Assembly: GCF_041052385.1 (NCBI RefSeq)
Contig: NZ_CP163439.1
Location: forward strand, 2,779,001-2,843,000
DNA from: Streptomyces sp. R28
GTDB taxonomy: Bacteria > Actinomycetota > Actinomycetes > Streptomycetales > Streptomycetaceae
DNA length: 64,000 bases
Direction of reading: 5' to 3'
Under the pieces are notes generated by a model. That model ran no database searches. It was not told the origin of the DNA and saw only the letters and a program-made list of their open reading frames with translations. Of this stretch, positions 1 through 10,488 are shown one piece after another. The stretch's first letter is position 1, and each line of letters starts with the position of its first letter. The position numbers and the translations under genes are program-made.

Positions 1-1268
1 TGGCCGGCCTGCTGCGCGAACTCGGCGTCACGGTACCGCTGTTCACCTCGGACGGCCCCGAGGACCACATGCTCTCCGGCGGCTCGGTCCCGGGGGTCCT
101 GGCGACGGTGAACTTCGGCTCCCACGCGCGCGAGTCCTTCGAGACCCTGCGCCGGCACCGCCCCGACGGTCCGCTGATGTGCATGGAGTTCTGGTGCGGC
201 TGGTTCGACCACTGGGGCGGCGAGCATGTCGTACGGGATCACCGGGACGCGACGGCGGCCCTGCGGGAGATCCTGGAGTGCGGGGCCTCGGTCAACCTGT
301 ACATGGCGCACGGCGGCACCAGTTTCGCCGGCTGGGCGGGCGCCAACCGGGGCGGCGGCGCGCTGCACGACGGGCCGCTGGAGCCCGACGTGACGTCGTA
401 CGACTACGACGCCCCGATCGACGAGTACGGCCGCCCCACGGCGAAGTTCTGGGCCTTCCGCGAGGTCCTCGCCGAGTACGCCGAGGGCCCTCTGCCCGAA
501 GTCCCGCCCGCACCCGCCCCGTTGGGCGCGCCGGCCGAGGCGGTCCTGACCGGCTGGGCGTCCCTGAGCGAGGTACTTCGGGCGCTGGGCGGCCCCGAGA
601 CGTGCGGCCCCGTGCCGCCCACCTTCGAGGAACTGGGCGTCGAGCGGGGCCTGGTGCGGTACGAGGTGGCGGTGCCGGGGCCGCGGCAGCCGTACCCGCT
701 GACGGTGCGCGGGCTGCGGGACCTCGCCGTGGTGTACGTCGACGGGGAGCGGGCCGGGGTGCTCACCGAGGACGACGCGAGCCTCAAGGAGCCCGTCGCC
801 GGGTACGCGCGCGTGGAGCTGTGGGTGGAGTCCCTGGGGCGGGTCAACTACGGGCCGCGGCTGGGCGAGCCCAAGGGGATCACCGGGGGCGTGCTGCACG
901 AGCGGCAGTATCTGCACGACGTACGCGCGCGCGGGCTGCGGCTGGAGGCGCTGGACGACGTCGAGCGGGTCCGGGCGGTGCCGTCGCGGGAGGTGCCCGG
1001 CGACGGTGCGCCGGGGCTGTTCCGGGGCACGGTCACGGTGCGGGGCGCCGGTGACGCCCGCCTGGAGCTGCCGGGCTTCACCCGCGGGTTCGTGTGGATC
1101 AACGGCTTCGGTCTCGGCCGTTACTGGTCCACGGGTCCGCAGCGCTCGCTGTACGTCCCGGGGCCCGTCCTGCGGGAGGGGGGCAACGAGGTGTGGGTGC
1201 TGGAGCTGGCGGAGACGGCCCGGCCGGGGTCCGGCGAGGCGGGTGCCCCGGTGCTCCGGGCCGTCTGA
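1..1268 (+). CDS. Beta-galactosidase, glycoside hydrolase family 35 (C-terminal part)
   Basis: Open at the left window edge: the frame already runs from base 3, so the true start lies outside. The visible part holds the motif MEFWCGWFDHWGG, which contains the GH35 catalytic nucleophile Glu (codon near 187). Next comes the end of the TIM barrel (NLYMAHGGTSF, YDAPIDEYG) and then the jelly-roll beta domains, including GFVWINGFGLGRYW, typical of the C-terminal galactose-binding-like domain of this family. The enzyme would remove terminal beta-galactosyl residues. No export signal can be judged because the N-terminus is missing. The gene converges on the trypsin gene with a hairpin between them. 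Confidence 0.9.
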   Translation, partial: AGLLRELGVTVPLFTSDGPEDHMLSGGSVPGVLATVNFGSHARESFETLRRHRPDGPLMCMEFWCGWFDHWGGEHVVRDHRDATAALREILECGASVNLYMAHGGTSFAGWAGANRGGGALHDGPLEPDVTSYDYDAPIDEYGRPTAKFWAFREVLAEYAEGPLPEVPPAPAPLGAPAEAVLTGWASLSEVLRALGGPETCGPVPPTFEELGVERGLVRYEVAVPGPRQPYPLTVRGLRDLAVVYVDGERAGVLTEDDASLKEPVAGYARVELWVESLGRVNYGPRLGEPKGITGGVLHERQYLHDVRARGLRLEALDDVERVRAVPSREVPGDGAPGLFRGTVTVRGAGDARLELPGFTRGFVWINGFGLGRYWSTGPQRSLYVPGPVLREGGNEVWVLELAETARPGSGEAGAPVLRAV

Positions 1269-1291
1269 CGCAACCCTGCTGACGCGCCCTG

Positions 1292-1320
1292 GTACGCAGG
1301 CGCGTACGGCTCCTGCGTAC
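1292..1320. terminator. Bidirectional hairpin between convergent genes
   Basis: A perfect 9-bp stem (GTACGCAGG / CCTGCGTAC) with an 11-nt loop lies between the stop codons of the convergent beta-galactosidase and trypsin genes. There is no clear U-tract, as is usual in Streptomyces. It probably ends transcription from both sides. Confidence 0.55.
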
Positions 1321-1329
1321 GGAGGCTGC

Positions 1330-3184
<1,855 letters not shown>

Positions 3185-3188
3185 GTTC

Positions 3189-3358
3189 TTCGCCCCCGCC
3201 GCCCCTACCCGTCCCATCCTGAAGGGGCTCCGCCCGTTCGACCCCGCCAGGGGGCTCTGCCCCCTGGACCCCCGCTCCTCAAACGCCGGAGGGGCTGGAT
3301 TTTCAGCCCGGGGGCGGCAGCCCCCAGGGACGGGACGGGTAGGGGCGGCGGGGGCGAA
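3189..3358. repeat. Intergenic inverted-repeat element
   Basis: A 27-bp perfect inverted repeat (3189-3215 against 3332-3358) encloses about 116 bp. The interior holds further hairpins (CCAGGGG/CCCCTGG) and a CAAACGCCGGAGGGGC tract like the dispersed palindromes common between Streptomyces genes. It fills the space between two convergent genes and likely acts as a bidirectional terminator. A 24-bp part of the right arm recurs at 59956-59979. Confidence 0.7.
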
Positions 3359-3365
3359 AACCCCC

Positions 3366-4310
3366 TCACGCGCCGTACACCGGCCCCGGCACCCCCGCCT
3401 CCCCCAGCAACTTCCGCGCCGTCTCCCCCGCCCCCTCCGGCGTCCACCGCGCCCCCTTGTCCACGCTCGGCCCCGCCTTCCACCCCTCCATGACCGTGAT
3501 CCGACCCCCCTCCGCCTCGAAGACCCTCCCCGTCACGCCCTCGCTCGCCGCCGAGCCCAGCCAGACGGCCAACGGGGAGACGTTCTCCGGGGCCATGGCG
3601 TCGAAGCCCGCGTCGGGGGCCGCCATCGACTGCGCGAAGGTGCGTTCCGTCATGCGGGTGCGGGCCGCCGGGGCGATCGCGTTGACCTGGACGCCGTAGC
3701 GGGCCAGCTCGGCCGCCGCGACCAGGGTCAGGGCGATGATGCCGGCCTTCGCGGCGCTGTAGTTGCCCTGCCCGAGCGAGCCCAACAGCCCTGCCCCACT
3801 GCTTGTGTTGACGATCCGGGCGACCGGGGTTCGGCCCGCCTTCGCCTCTGCCCGCCAGTGCGCCGCCGCGTGCTTCAGGGGGAGGAAGTGGCCCTTGAGG
3901 TGGACCCGTACGACCGCGTCCCAGTCGTCCTCGTCGAGGTTGACCAGCATCCGGTCGCGCAGGAAGCCGGCGTTGTTGACGAGGGTGTCGAGGCGGCCGT
4001 ACGTCTCCAGCGCGGCCGCCACCAGGGACGCCGCCCCGGCACTGGTCGCGATGTCGCCGCCGTGCGCGATCGCCTCACCGCCCGCCACGCGGATCTCGTC
4101 GGCCACCTGCTGGGCGGGGTTGTCGACGGTCACGTGCCGGACTGGGCTGTCGACGGCTACCCCTCGCGCAGGGCTGCCGTCCAGGCCGACTCCGAGGTCG
4201 TTGACGACGACCTTCGCCCCCGCCGCGGCGAACGCGAGCGCGTGTGCGCGGCCGAGGCCCCGGCCCGCGCCGGTGACGGCCACGACCCGCCCCTCGCAGA
4301 TCCCGCTCAT
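3366..4310 (-). CDS. SDR-family hydroxyacyl-CoA dehydrogenase, steroid-ring cluster
   Basis: A 314-residue short-chain dehydrogenase. The N-terminal Rossmann motif is TGAGRGLG, followed by the NNAG strand and the active-site Tyr-Lys pair in YSAAKAG (about residue 185). It is longer than classical 250-residue SDRs and resembles the dehydrogenase part of peroxisomal-type multifunctional enzymes. It begins one base after the stop of the next SDR gene (4312-5052), so the two form one transcript. In mycobacteria two SDR genes (Rv3548c/Rv3549c) occupy the same place beside echA20-ipdAB. Its exact substrate is not known to me. Confidence 0.8.
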   Translation of the reverse strand: MSGICEGRVVAVTGAGRGLGRAHALAFAAAGAKVVVNDLGVGLDGSPARGVAVDSPVRHVTVDNPAQQVADEIRVAGGEAIAHGGDIATSAGAASLVAAALETYGRLDTLVNNAGFLRDRMLVNLDEDDWDAVVRVHLKGHFLPLKHAAAHWRAEAKAGRTPVARIVNTSSGAGLLGSLGQGNYSAAKAGIIALTLVAAAELARYGVQVNAIAPAARTRMTERTFAQSMAAPDAGFDAMAPENVSPLAVWLGSAASEGVTGRVFEAEGGRITVMEGWKAGPSVDKGARWTPEGAGETARKLLGEAGVPGPVYGA

Positions 4311-4311
4311 G

Positions 4312-5052
4312 TCATGCCTCCTTGTTGACCGTTGCGGCGTCCAGGAACGCGGGCCGCTCGCCCCCGCCGTGCACGAGCAGGCTCGCCCCGCTGATGTAGG
4401 CGGCGGTGTCGGAGGCGAGGAATACGGCGGCCGCGCCGACGTCGGCCGGTTCGGCGAGGCGGCCGAGCGGGACGGTGCGGGAGACTCCGGCGATGCCTTC
4501 CTCGCCCCCGTAGTGGAGAGGCGACCGCTCCGTGCGGACCATGCCCACGACCAGGGTGTTGACCCGGACCTGCGGCGCCCACTCCACCGCCATCGAGCGG
4601 GCCAGGCTCTCCAGCCCGGCCTTGGCCGCCCCGTACGCCGCCGATCCCGGCGACGGGCGGCTGCCGCTGACGCTGCCGATCATCACCACCGAGCCCCGCA
4701 CCCGCCTCAGGTGCTCGTACGCGGCCAGGGACGCCGTCAGCGGAGCGACGAGGTTCAGCTCGATCACGCGCGCGTGCCGTTCGGCGTCCGCGTCCGTCAA
4801 CCGTCGGTACGGTGTGCCACCCGCGTTGTTGACGAGGACGTCGAGGCGGGGCAACGCCGCGAAGAAGGCCCGTACGGCTGCCGGGTCGCGGAGGTCGAGC
4901 ACCCTGAACTGCACTCCGGGCGACGGGACTTCGGGCGGTCTGCGGGCGCAGATCACGACGTCCGCACCGGCCTCGGCGAAAGCCCTCGCCACCCCCGCAC
5001 CGACGCCCCGGGTACCGCCCGTGACGACCACGACCTTCCCGTCCAGCCCCAT
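4312..5052 (-). CDS. SDR-family oxidoreductase, steroid-ring cluster
   Basis: A 246-residue classical SDR: cofactor motif TGGTRGVG near the N-terminus, NNAG at mid-protein and active-site YGAAKAG around residue 150. It is the first gene of a leftward two-gene unit. Its start codon lies 17 nt from a KstR2-type operator shared with the rightward echA20-like operon, so both units should be repressed together. By position it matches one of the SDRs next to echA20 in the mycobacterial KstR2 regulon. The substrate is inferred only as a CoA thioester from steroid rings C/D. Confidence 0.8.
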   Translation of the reverse strand: MGLDGKVVVVTGGTRGVGAGVARAFAEAGADVVICARRPPEVPSPGVQFRVLDLRDPAAVRAFFAALPRLDVLVNNAGGTPYRRLTDADAERHARVIELNLVAPLTASLAAYEHLRRVRGSVVMIGSVSGSRPSPGSAAYGAAKAGLESLARSMAVEWAPQVRVNTLVVGMVRTERSPLHYGGEEGIAGVSRTVPLGRLAEPADVGAAAVFLASDTAAYISGASLLVHGGGERPAFLDAATVNKEA

Positions 5053-5068
5053 TCCCGGCTACCCTTCA

Positions 5069-5087
5069 CCTAACAAACGTTTGGTGG
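5069..5087. promoter_or_regulatory. KstR2-like operator 1
   Basis: The imperfect palindrome CCTAACAAACGTTTGGTGG lies in the 54-bp gap between the divergent SDR and echA20-like genes. It matches the reverse complement of the site at 11285-11304 at 16 of the 19 positions compared. Both sites lie in divergent promoters of the same catabolic cluster, which encodes a KstR2-like TetR protein. Confidence 0.75.
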
Positions 5088-5106
5088 AAAGGTAGCTGAT
5101 GCGGCC

Positions 5107-5871
5107 ATGGGTGTCTCCACCTCGTCCCCGGAAAAAGGGCCCGAACATAGTGGAATCGCCGTCGTCACTGTCGACTTCCCCCCGGTGAACGCCCTGCCGG
5201 TGGGGGGCTGGTTCGCCCTGGCCGACGCCGTGCGGGCGGCGGGACGCGACCCGCAGGTGCGGTGTGTCGTCATCGCGGCCGAGGGGCGCGGGTTCAACGC
5301 GGGCGTGGACATCAAGGAGATACAGCGGGACGGGCACAGCGCGCTGATCGGCGCCAACCGCGCCTGCGCGGCGGCCTTCGGCGCGGTGTACGACTGCGAG
5401 GTGCCCGTCGTCGCGGCCGTGCACGGCTTCTGCCTGGGCGGCGGTATCGGCCTGGTGGGCAACGCGGACGCGATCGTGGCGAGCGAGGACGCCACCTTCG
5501 GGCTGCCCGAGCTGGACCGGGGAGCGCTGGGCGCGGCCACCCATCTGGCCCGACTGGTCCCCCAGCACCTGATGCGCGCGCTGTACTACACCTCGCGCAC
5601 GGCGACCGCGGCCGAGCTGCACGCGCACGGCTCGGTGTGGCGCGTCGTGCCGGGCGAGGAACTCCGCGCCGCGGCCCTGGAGCTGGCCCGCGAGATCGCC
5701 GCCAAGGACGGGCAGCTGCTGCGCCTGGCCAAGGCCGCCATCAACGGCATCGATCCGGTCGACGTGCGCCGCAGCTACCGCTTCGAACAGGGCTTCACCT
5801 TCGAGGCCGGCCTCAGCGGAGTGGCCGACCGGGTCCGTGACACCTTCGGCAAGACGGATGAGGGAGCGTAG
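5107..5871 (+). CDS. echA20: Enoyl-CoA hydratase/isomerase-family ring hydrolase (EchA20-like)
   Basis: A 254-residue crotonase-fold protein. The oxyanion-hole segments are FNAGVDIKEI (about 60-70) and GFCLGGGIGLVGNAD (about 105-120). FGLPELDRGALGAATHL follows. In mycobacterial steroid catabolism EchA20 hydrolyses ring D of the bicyclic CoA thioester derived from HIP. The assignment here rests on the crotonase motifs and the unbroken neighbours ipdA-ipdB-ipdC. First gene of the rightward operon, with the operator 20 nt upstream. The stop codon directly abuts the GTG start of ipdA. Confidence 0.82.
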   Translation: MGVSTSSPEKGPEHSGIAVVTVDFPPVNALPVGGWFALADAVRAAGRDPQVRCVVIAAEGRGFNAGVDIKEIQRDGHSALIGANRACAAAFGAVYDCEVPVVAAVHGFCLGGGIGLVGNADAIVASEDATFGLPELDRGALGAATHLARLVPQHLMRALYYTSRTATAAELHAHGSVWRVVPGEELRAAALELAREIAAKDGQLLRLAKAAINGIDPVDVRRSYRFEQGFTFEAGLSGVADRVRDTFGKTDEGA

Positions 5872-6708
5872 GTGAGTGACAAGACGATGACCGCCGACCA
5901 GGTCGTCTCCCGGCTGCACAGCGGCATGACCCTCGGCATCGGCGGCTGGGGTTCGCGCCGCAAACCCATGGCCCTGGTCAGGGCAGTGCTCCGGTCCGAC
6001 GTCACCGACCTCACCGTCGTCTCGTACGGCGGCCCGGACGTCGGCATGCTCGCCGCCGCCGGGCGGATCCGGAAGCTGGTCGCCCCCTTCGCCACCCTCG
6101 ACTCCATTCCCCTCGAACCGCACTTCCGAGCGGCCCGGGAGCGCGGCGCCTTCGAACTGGTGGAGGTCGACGAGGCCATGTTCATGTGGGGCCTGCGCGC
6201 GGCCGCGAACCGGCTGCCCTTCCTGCCGGTGCGGGCCGGGATCGGTTCGGATGTGATGCGGGTCAACCCGGGCCTCAGGACGGTTTCTTCGCCGTACGAC
6301 GACGGGGAGACGTTCGTCGCCATGCCCGCGCTGCGGCTCGACGCGGCCCTGGTCCACGTCAACCGCGCCGACCGGCTGGGCAACGGGCAGTATCTGGGCC
6401 CCGACCCGTACTTCGACGACCTGTTCTGCGAGGCGGCCGACGCGGCGTACGTCTCGTGCGAACGGGTCGTCGACACGGCCGAGTTGACGAAGGACGCGGC
6501 CCCGCAGTCGCTGCTGGTCAAGCGGCACACGGTGACCGGTGTCGTCGAGGCCCCGAACGGGGCGCACTTCACGTCCTGCGCGCCCGACTACGGCCGGGAC
6601 GAGGCGTTTCAGAAGACGTACGCGACCACGCCCTGGCCTCAGTTCGCGGCGCGGTTCCTCAGCGGGGACGAGCAGGCGTACCGGTCGGCGGTCGGGGAGC
6701 GATCATGA
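5872..6708 (+). CDS. ipdA: CoA-transferase-like ring hydrolase, alpha subunit (IpdA)
   Basis: A 278-residue class I CoA-transferase alpha-type subunit. It has the N-terminal glycine-rich stretch GMTLGIGGWGSRRKPMALVRA, VSYGGPDVGML, and the VEVDEAMFMWGLRAAANRLPF region typical of IpdA. With IpdB it forms the heteromer that in mycobacteria hydrolytically opens the last steroid ring (ring C, COCHEA-CoA hydrolase). The GTG start has GGGAG upstream and follows echA20 with no gap. The gene overlaps ipdB by four bases. Confidence 0.88.
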   Translation: MSDKTMTADQVVSRLHSGMTLGIGGWGSRRKPMALVRAVLRSDVTDLTVVSYGGPDVGMLAAAGRIRKLVAPFATLDSIPLEPHFRAARERGAFELVEVDEAMFMWGLRAAANRLPFLPVRAGIGSDVMRVNPGLRTVSSPYDDGETFVAMPALRLDAALVHVNRADRLGNGQYLGPDPYFDDLFCEAADAAYVSCERVVDTAELTKDAAPQSLLVKRHTVTGVVEAPNGAHFTSCAPDYGRDEAFQKTYATTPWPQFAARFLSGDEQAYRSAVGERS

Positions 6709-7448
6709 CGGAGGCCACCCGCACGTCCCTTCTCCCGCCCACCCGCGCCGAGTACTGCGTCATCGCCTGCGCCGAGGCCTGGCGCGACGCGGGTGAGATC
6801 CTGGCGAGCCCGATGGGCCTGATCCCGTCCGTGGGGGCCCGGCTGGCACGGCTCACGTTCTCGCCGGACCTGCTGCTGACCGACGGCGAGGCGATGCTCG
6901 TCCGCCCGGACGGGACGACCGAGGGCTGGCTGCCGTACCGACAGCACCTGGCCCTGGTCACCGGTGGCCGGCGGCACGTGATGATGGGCGCGAGCCAGAT
7001 CGACCGGTACGGCAACCAGAACATCTCGTGCATCGGCGACTGGGAGCGGCCGAAACGGCAGCTGCTCGGGGTGCGCGGCGCACCGGTCAACACCCTCAAC
7101 AATCCGACCAGTTACTGGGTGCCGAGGCATTCCCGGCGGGTGTTCGTCGAGAAGGTCGACATGGTGTGCGGGGTGGGTTACGACCACGCGGGCGCCGCCC
7201 GACATCACCGCATCCCCCGTGTCGTCTCCGACCTCGGCGTCTTCGACTTCGCCACACCCGACCACGCGATGCGTCTGGCCTCGCTCCATCCGGGAGTCAC
7301 GCTGGAGCAGGTCAGGGAGGCGACCGCGTTCGACCTGGTCGTCCCGGACGAGGTGCCGACGACCCGCGAACCCACCGCCGCCGAACTGCGCCTCGTCCGC
7401 GAGGTCATCGACCCGGCGAACACTCGCGCAAGGGAGGTCGGTGCGTGA
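6705..7448 (+). CDS. ipdB: CoA-transferase-like ring hydrolase, beta subunit (IpdB)
   Basis: A 247-residue beta subunit. The start is ATG 6705, inside the ATGA overlap with ipdA; upstream in-frame codons lie in ipdA and are not used. Recognisable segments are YCVIACAEAWRDAGEILASPMG, LTDGEAMLV and QIDRYGNQNISCIGDW (the glycine/asparagine-rich class I CoA-transferase core), then LGVFDF near the C-terminus. It works with IpdA in opening steroid ring C. The stop codon overlaps the ipdC ATG by one base (TGATG), so the three genes are translationally coupled. Confidence 0.88.
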   Translation: MTEATRTSLLPPTRAEYCVIACAEAWRDAGEILASPMGLIPSVGARLARLTFSPDLLLTDGEAMLVRPDGTTEGWLPYRQHLALVTGGRRHVMMGASQIDRYGNQNISCIGDWERPKRQLLGVRGAPVNTLNNPTSYWVPRHSRRVFVEKVDMVCGVGYDHAGAARHHRIPRVVSDLGVFDFATPDHAMRLASLHPGVTLEQVREATAFDLVVPDEVPTTREPTAAELRLVREVIDPANTRAREVGA

Positions 7449-8491
7449 TGGAGACGGCGCTGACCCGGCTGGTCGGTGTCCGCCACCCGATCGTGCAGAC
7501 GGGGATGGGCTGGGTGGCGGGCCCGCGACTGGTCTCGGCGACGGCGAACGCGGGTGCGCTGGGCATCCTGGCCTCCGCGACGATGACCGTCGACCGGCTG
7601 CGTGAGGCGATACGCGAGGTCAGATCCCGTACGGACGCGCCGTTCGGCGTGAATCTGCGCGCGGACGCCTCGGACGCCGCAGACCGGGTCCGCGTCATGA
7701 TCGACGAGGGTGTGCGCGTCGCCTCCTTCGCTCTCGCGCCCTCACCCGAGCTGATCGCCGAGCTCAAGGACGCGGGGGTGATCGTCATCCCCTCGATCGG
7801 TGCCCGGCGGCATGCCGAGAAGGTCGCGGCCTGGGGTGCGGACGCGGTGATCGTGCAGGGCGGGGAGGGCGGCGGGCACACCGGTGAGGTGGCGACGACG
7901 GTGCTGCTGCCGCAGGTGGCCGACGCCGTGGACATACCGGTCGTGGCGGCGGGTGGCTTCTTCGACGGACGGGGACTGGTCGCGGCGCTGGCCTACGGGG
8001 CGGCGGGGGTCGCGATGGGCACGCGGTTCCTGCTGACGTCGGACTCGACGGTGCCGGATGCGGTGAAGGCGCGGTATCTGGCGGCGACGGTCCGGGACGT
8101 CACCGTCACCACGGCCGTGGACGGCCTGCCCCACCGCATGCTGCGTACGGAACTGGTCGACGCCCTGGAGCGCTCGGGCCGTGCGAGGGCTCTCCTCCAG
8201 GCGGTCAGCAGGGCGGCGGGCTACCGGAAGCTCTCCGGCACGAGCTGGCTCCGGATGGTCCGGGACGGTCGTGCGCTCAAGCACGGCAAGGACCTGAGCT
8301 GGAGCCAGGTCCTGCTCGCCGCGAACACGCCGATGCTGCTCAGGGCGTCGATGGTGGACGGCCGCACGGACCTGGGGGTGATGGCCTCCGGGCAGGTCGC
8401 CGGGGTGATCGACGACCTGCCGTCGTGCGCGGAACTGGTGGAGCGGATCATGCAGGAGGCCGGGCAGGTGCGGGAGCGCCTCAAGGACTGA
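7448..8491 (+). CDS. ipdC: Flavin-dependent 2-nitropropane-dioxygenase-like protein (IpdC)
   Basis: A 347-residue FMN-binding TIM-barrel protein of the nitronate monooxygenase superfamily. Motifs include HPIVQTGMGWVAGPRLV at the N-terminus, QGGEGGGHTGEVATTVLLPQ around residues 135-155 (substrate/FMN site), AAGGFFDGRGLVAALAYGA and MGTRFLLTSDS (FMN phosphate binding). In the KstR2 regulon IpdC is required for reduction of the HIP-derived CoA ester. It is the last gene of the rightward operon. Downstream lies a thiolase relic, then the convergent fadA6. Confidence 0.87.
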   Translation: METALTRLVGVRHPIVQTGMGWVAGPRLVSATANAGALGILASATMTVDRLREAIREVRSRTDAPFGVNLRADASDAADRVRVMIDEGVRVASFALAPSPELIAELKDAGVIVIPSIGARRHAEKVAAWGADAVIVQGGEGGGHTGEVATTVLLPQVADAVDIPVVAAGGFFDGRGLVAALAYGAAGVAMGTRFLLTSDSTVPDAVKARYLAATVRDVTVTTAVDGLPHRMLRTELVDALERSGRARALLQAVSRAAGYRKLSGTSWLRMVRDGRALKHGKDLSWSQVLLAANTPMLLRASMVDGRTDLGVMASGQVAGVIDDLPSCAELVERIMQEAGQVRERLKD

Positions 8492-8494
8492 CGG

Positions 8495-8548
8495 CTACAG
8501 CCTCTCGATGATCGTCACGTTCGCCTGCCCGCCGCCCTCGCACATCGG
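8495..8548 (-). pseudogene. Thiolase C-terminal relic (duplicate of the fadA6 end)
   Basis: Read on the minus strand, this stretch encodes PMCEGGGQANVTIIERL followed by TAG, almost the same as the last residues of the neighbouring thiolase. A 38-bp exact direct repeat (8510-8547 and 8669-8706) joins the two. The remaining sequence between relic and gene (about 8549-8653) shows no thiolase coding. This is a partial tandem duplication or the scar of a lost thiolase copy; it cannot be an independent gene. Confidence 0.75.
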
Positions 8549-8653
8549 CACCACCCCCGACGGCCCCCTCGCACCGCTCGGCCCCAGGGGGCCTCACGGG
8601 CTTCGGGAGCCTGCGCCGGACTCCGTCCGCCGAAGTGGGTGGTCCCGCCGTCG

Positions 8654-9811
8654 TCAAAGCCGCTCAACGATCGTCACGTTCGCCTGCCCGCCGCCCTCGC
8701 ACATCGTCTGCAGCCCGAACCGGCCTCCGGTGCGCTCCAGTTCGTGCAGCAGGGTCGTCATCAGTTTCACTCCGGTCGCGCCCAGGGGGTGGCCCAGCGC
8801 GATGGCACCCCCATTGACGTTGACCTTCTCCGGGTCCGCGCCGGTCTCCTTCAGCCAGGCCAGGACGACCGGAGCGAAGGCCTCGTTGATCTCGACGAGG
8901 TCGATGTCGGCGATGGACAGGCCGGTCTTCTTCAGGGCGTGGGCGGTGGCGGGGATGGGGGCAGTGAGCATGCGGATGGGATCCTCACCGCGCACCGAGA
9001 GGTGGTGCACCCGGGCCCGGGGCGTGAGCCCATGCTCGCGCACCGCCCGCTCCGAGGCCAGCAGCATCGCCGCCGCGCCGTCGGAGACCTGCGAGGAACA
9101 GGCGGCCGTGATCGTGCCGCCGTCGACGACCGGCTTCAGCCCGGCCATCTTCTCCAGGGAGGTGTCCCGGCGCGGCCCCTCGTCGACGGCGGCCCGGCCG
9201 TAGGGCACGAGCTCCCGCTCGAAGCGGCCCTCGTCGATCGCCCGCAGCGCCCGCCGGTGCGAGCGCAGGGCGAACTCCTCCTGGTCCTGCCGGCTGATTC
9301 CCCACTTCGCGGCGATCATCTCGGCGCCGACGAACTGGTTGACGGGCTTCTCGCCGTACCGCGCCCGCCAGCCCTCGCTCCCCGCGAAGGGGCCCGCCGT
9401 CAGCCCCAGCGGCTCGGCGGCCTGCCGGGTGGCGAAGGCGATGGGGATCATCGACATGTTCTGCACGCCGCCCGCGACCACCAGGTCCTGGGTGCCGGAC
9501 AGCACGCCCTGCGCCGCGAAGTGGACGGCCTGCTGCGAGGACCCGCACTGCCGGTCCACCGTCACGCCCGGCACCTCCTCGGGCAGCCCGGCCGCCAGCC
9601 AGCAGGTCCGCGCGATGTCCCCGGCCTGCGGCCCCACGGCGTCAAGGCAGCCGAAGACGACGTCCTCGACGGCGGCCGGGTCCATGCCCGCGCGCGAGAC
9701 GAGTTCCTTGAGGACATGCGCGCCCAGGTCGGCCGGATGGACCCCGCTGAGCCCTCCTCCGCGCCGCCCGACGGGCGTACGGACCGCTTCGACGATGTAG
9801 GCCTCGGCCAT
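8654..9811 (-). CDS. fadA6: Acetyl-CoA acetyltransferase/thiolase, FadA6-like
   Basis: A 385-residue thiolase of normal length. The acyl-accepting Cys is in VDRQCGSSQQAVHF (about 90), the conserved His in GGAIALGHPLGATG (about 340) and the second Cys in MCEGGGQAN (about 370). In the steroid C/D pathway FadA6 thiolytically cleaves the ring-opened beta-keto CoA thioester. It is third in the leftward ipdF-kstR2-fadA6 unit, 50 bp after kstR2. A duplicated fragment of its 3' end lies just beyond its stop. Confidence 0.85.
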   Translation of the reverse strand: MAEAYIVEAVRTPVGRRGGGLSGVHPADLGAHVLKELVSRAGMDPAAVEDVVFGCLDAVGPQAGDIARTCWLAAGLPEEVPGVTVDRQCGSSQQAVHFAAQGVLSGTQDLVVAGGVQNMSMIPIAFATRQAAEPLGLTAGPFAGSEGWRARYGEKPVNQFVGAEMIAAKWGISRQDQEEFALRSHRRALRAIDEGRFERELVPYGRAAVDEGPRRDTSLEKMAGLKPVVDGGTITAACSSQVSDGAAAMLLASERAVREHGLTPRARVHHLSVRGEDPIRMLTAPIPATAHALKKTGLSIADIDLVEINEAFAPVVLAWLKETGADPEKVNVNGGAIALGHPLGATGVKLMTTLLHELERTGGRFGLQTMCEGGGQANVTIVERL

Positions 9812-9860
9812 GGCAACGCATCTCCCTCACAGATAAGGGCACCTCAACGGCTACTGACGG

Positions 9861-10481
9861 CTACGCACGTACGGCGATCCCGTCCAGCACCATCGACAGG
9901 TACTGCCGGGCGATCTCCTCCGGGCTGTGCTGTCCGCCGGGCCGGTACCAGGACGCGGCGACCCACACCGTGTCCCGCACGAACCGGTAGGTGAGCCGGA
10001 CGTCGAGGTCGGACCGGAACACCTCGGCCGCGACCCCGCGCTCCAGCGTGGACAGCCACGCCTTCTCGAACCTGCGCTGCGACTCGGCGAGGAACGCGAA
10101 CCGCTCCTGCGCCACCAGCTGTCTGTTCTCCTTCTGGTAGATCGCGACGGCGGCCCGATGCCGGTCGATCTCCCTGAACGACTCGGTGACCAGCGCCTGA
10201 AGCGTCTCGCGCGGGTCCAGCTCGGCCGCCAGGACGGCGTCGTAGCCACTCCACAGCTCGTCGAGGAAGGTCCGCAGGATCTCCTCCAGCATCGACTCCT
10301 TGGAGTCGAAGTGGTAGTAGAGGCTGCCCGCGAGCATGCCCGCGTGGTCGGCGATCTTGCGAACGGTGGTGGCGTTGTAGCCCTGCTCGGCGAAGACCTC
10401 GGCGGCGGTGTCGAGGAGTTCGCGGCGCCTGTCGGCTGCGGCGGTCACCTGGGGCTTCTTCTTGGTCGGCACGGGGTCCAT
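9861..10481 (-). CDS. kstR2: TetR-family repressor, KstR2-like
   Basis: A 206-residue TetR regulator. The N-terminal HTH (about 18-65) includes ATTVRKIADHAGMLAGSLYYHFDSKESML. The C-terminal ligand domain contains DLDVRLTYRFVRDTVWVAASWYRPGG, a stretch strongly reminiscent of mycobacterial KstR2. In that system the effector is HIP-CoA and the target is the C/D-ring regulon. Here the gene lies between ipdF and fadA6 in a unit whose promoter holds a palindrome also found before the echA20 operon, so it probably controls itself and all flanking genes. Confidence 0.88.
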   Translation of the reverse strand: MDPVPTKKKPQVTAAADRRRELLDTAAEVFAEQGYNATTVRKIADHAGMLAGSLYYHFDSKESMLEEILRTFLDELWSGYDAVLAAELDPRETLQALVTESFREIDRHRAAVAIYQKENRQLVAQERFAFLAESQRRFEKAWLSTLERGVAAEVFRSDLDVRLTYRFVRDTVWVAASWYRPGGQHSPEEIARQYLSMVLDGIAVRA

Positions 10482-10488
10482 TGTCGTC

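Noticed and set aside
8549..8653. A further piece of thiolase gene between the relic and fadA6
   Set aside because: No frame of this stretch resembles thiolase sequence.
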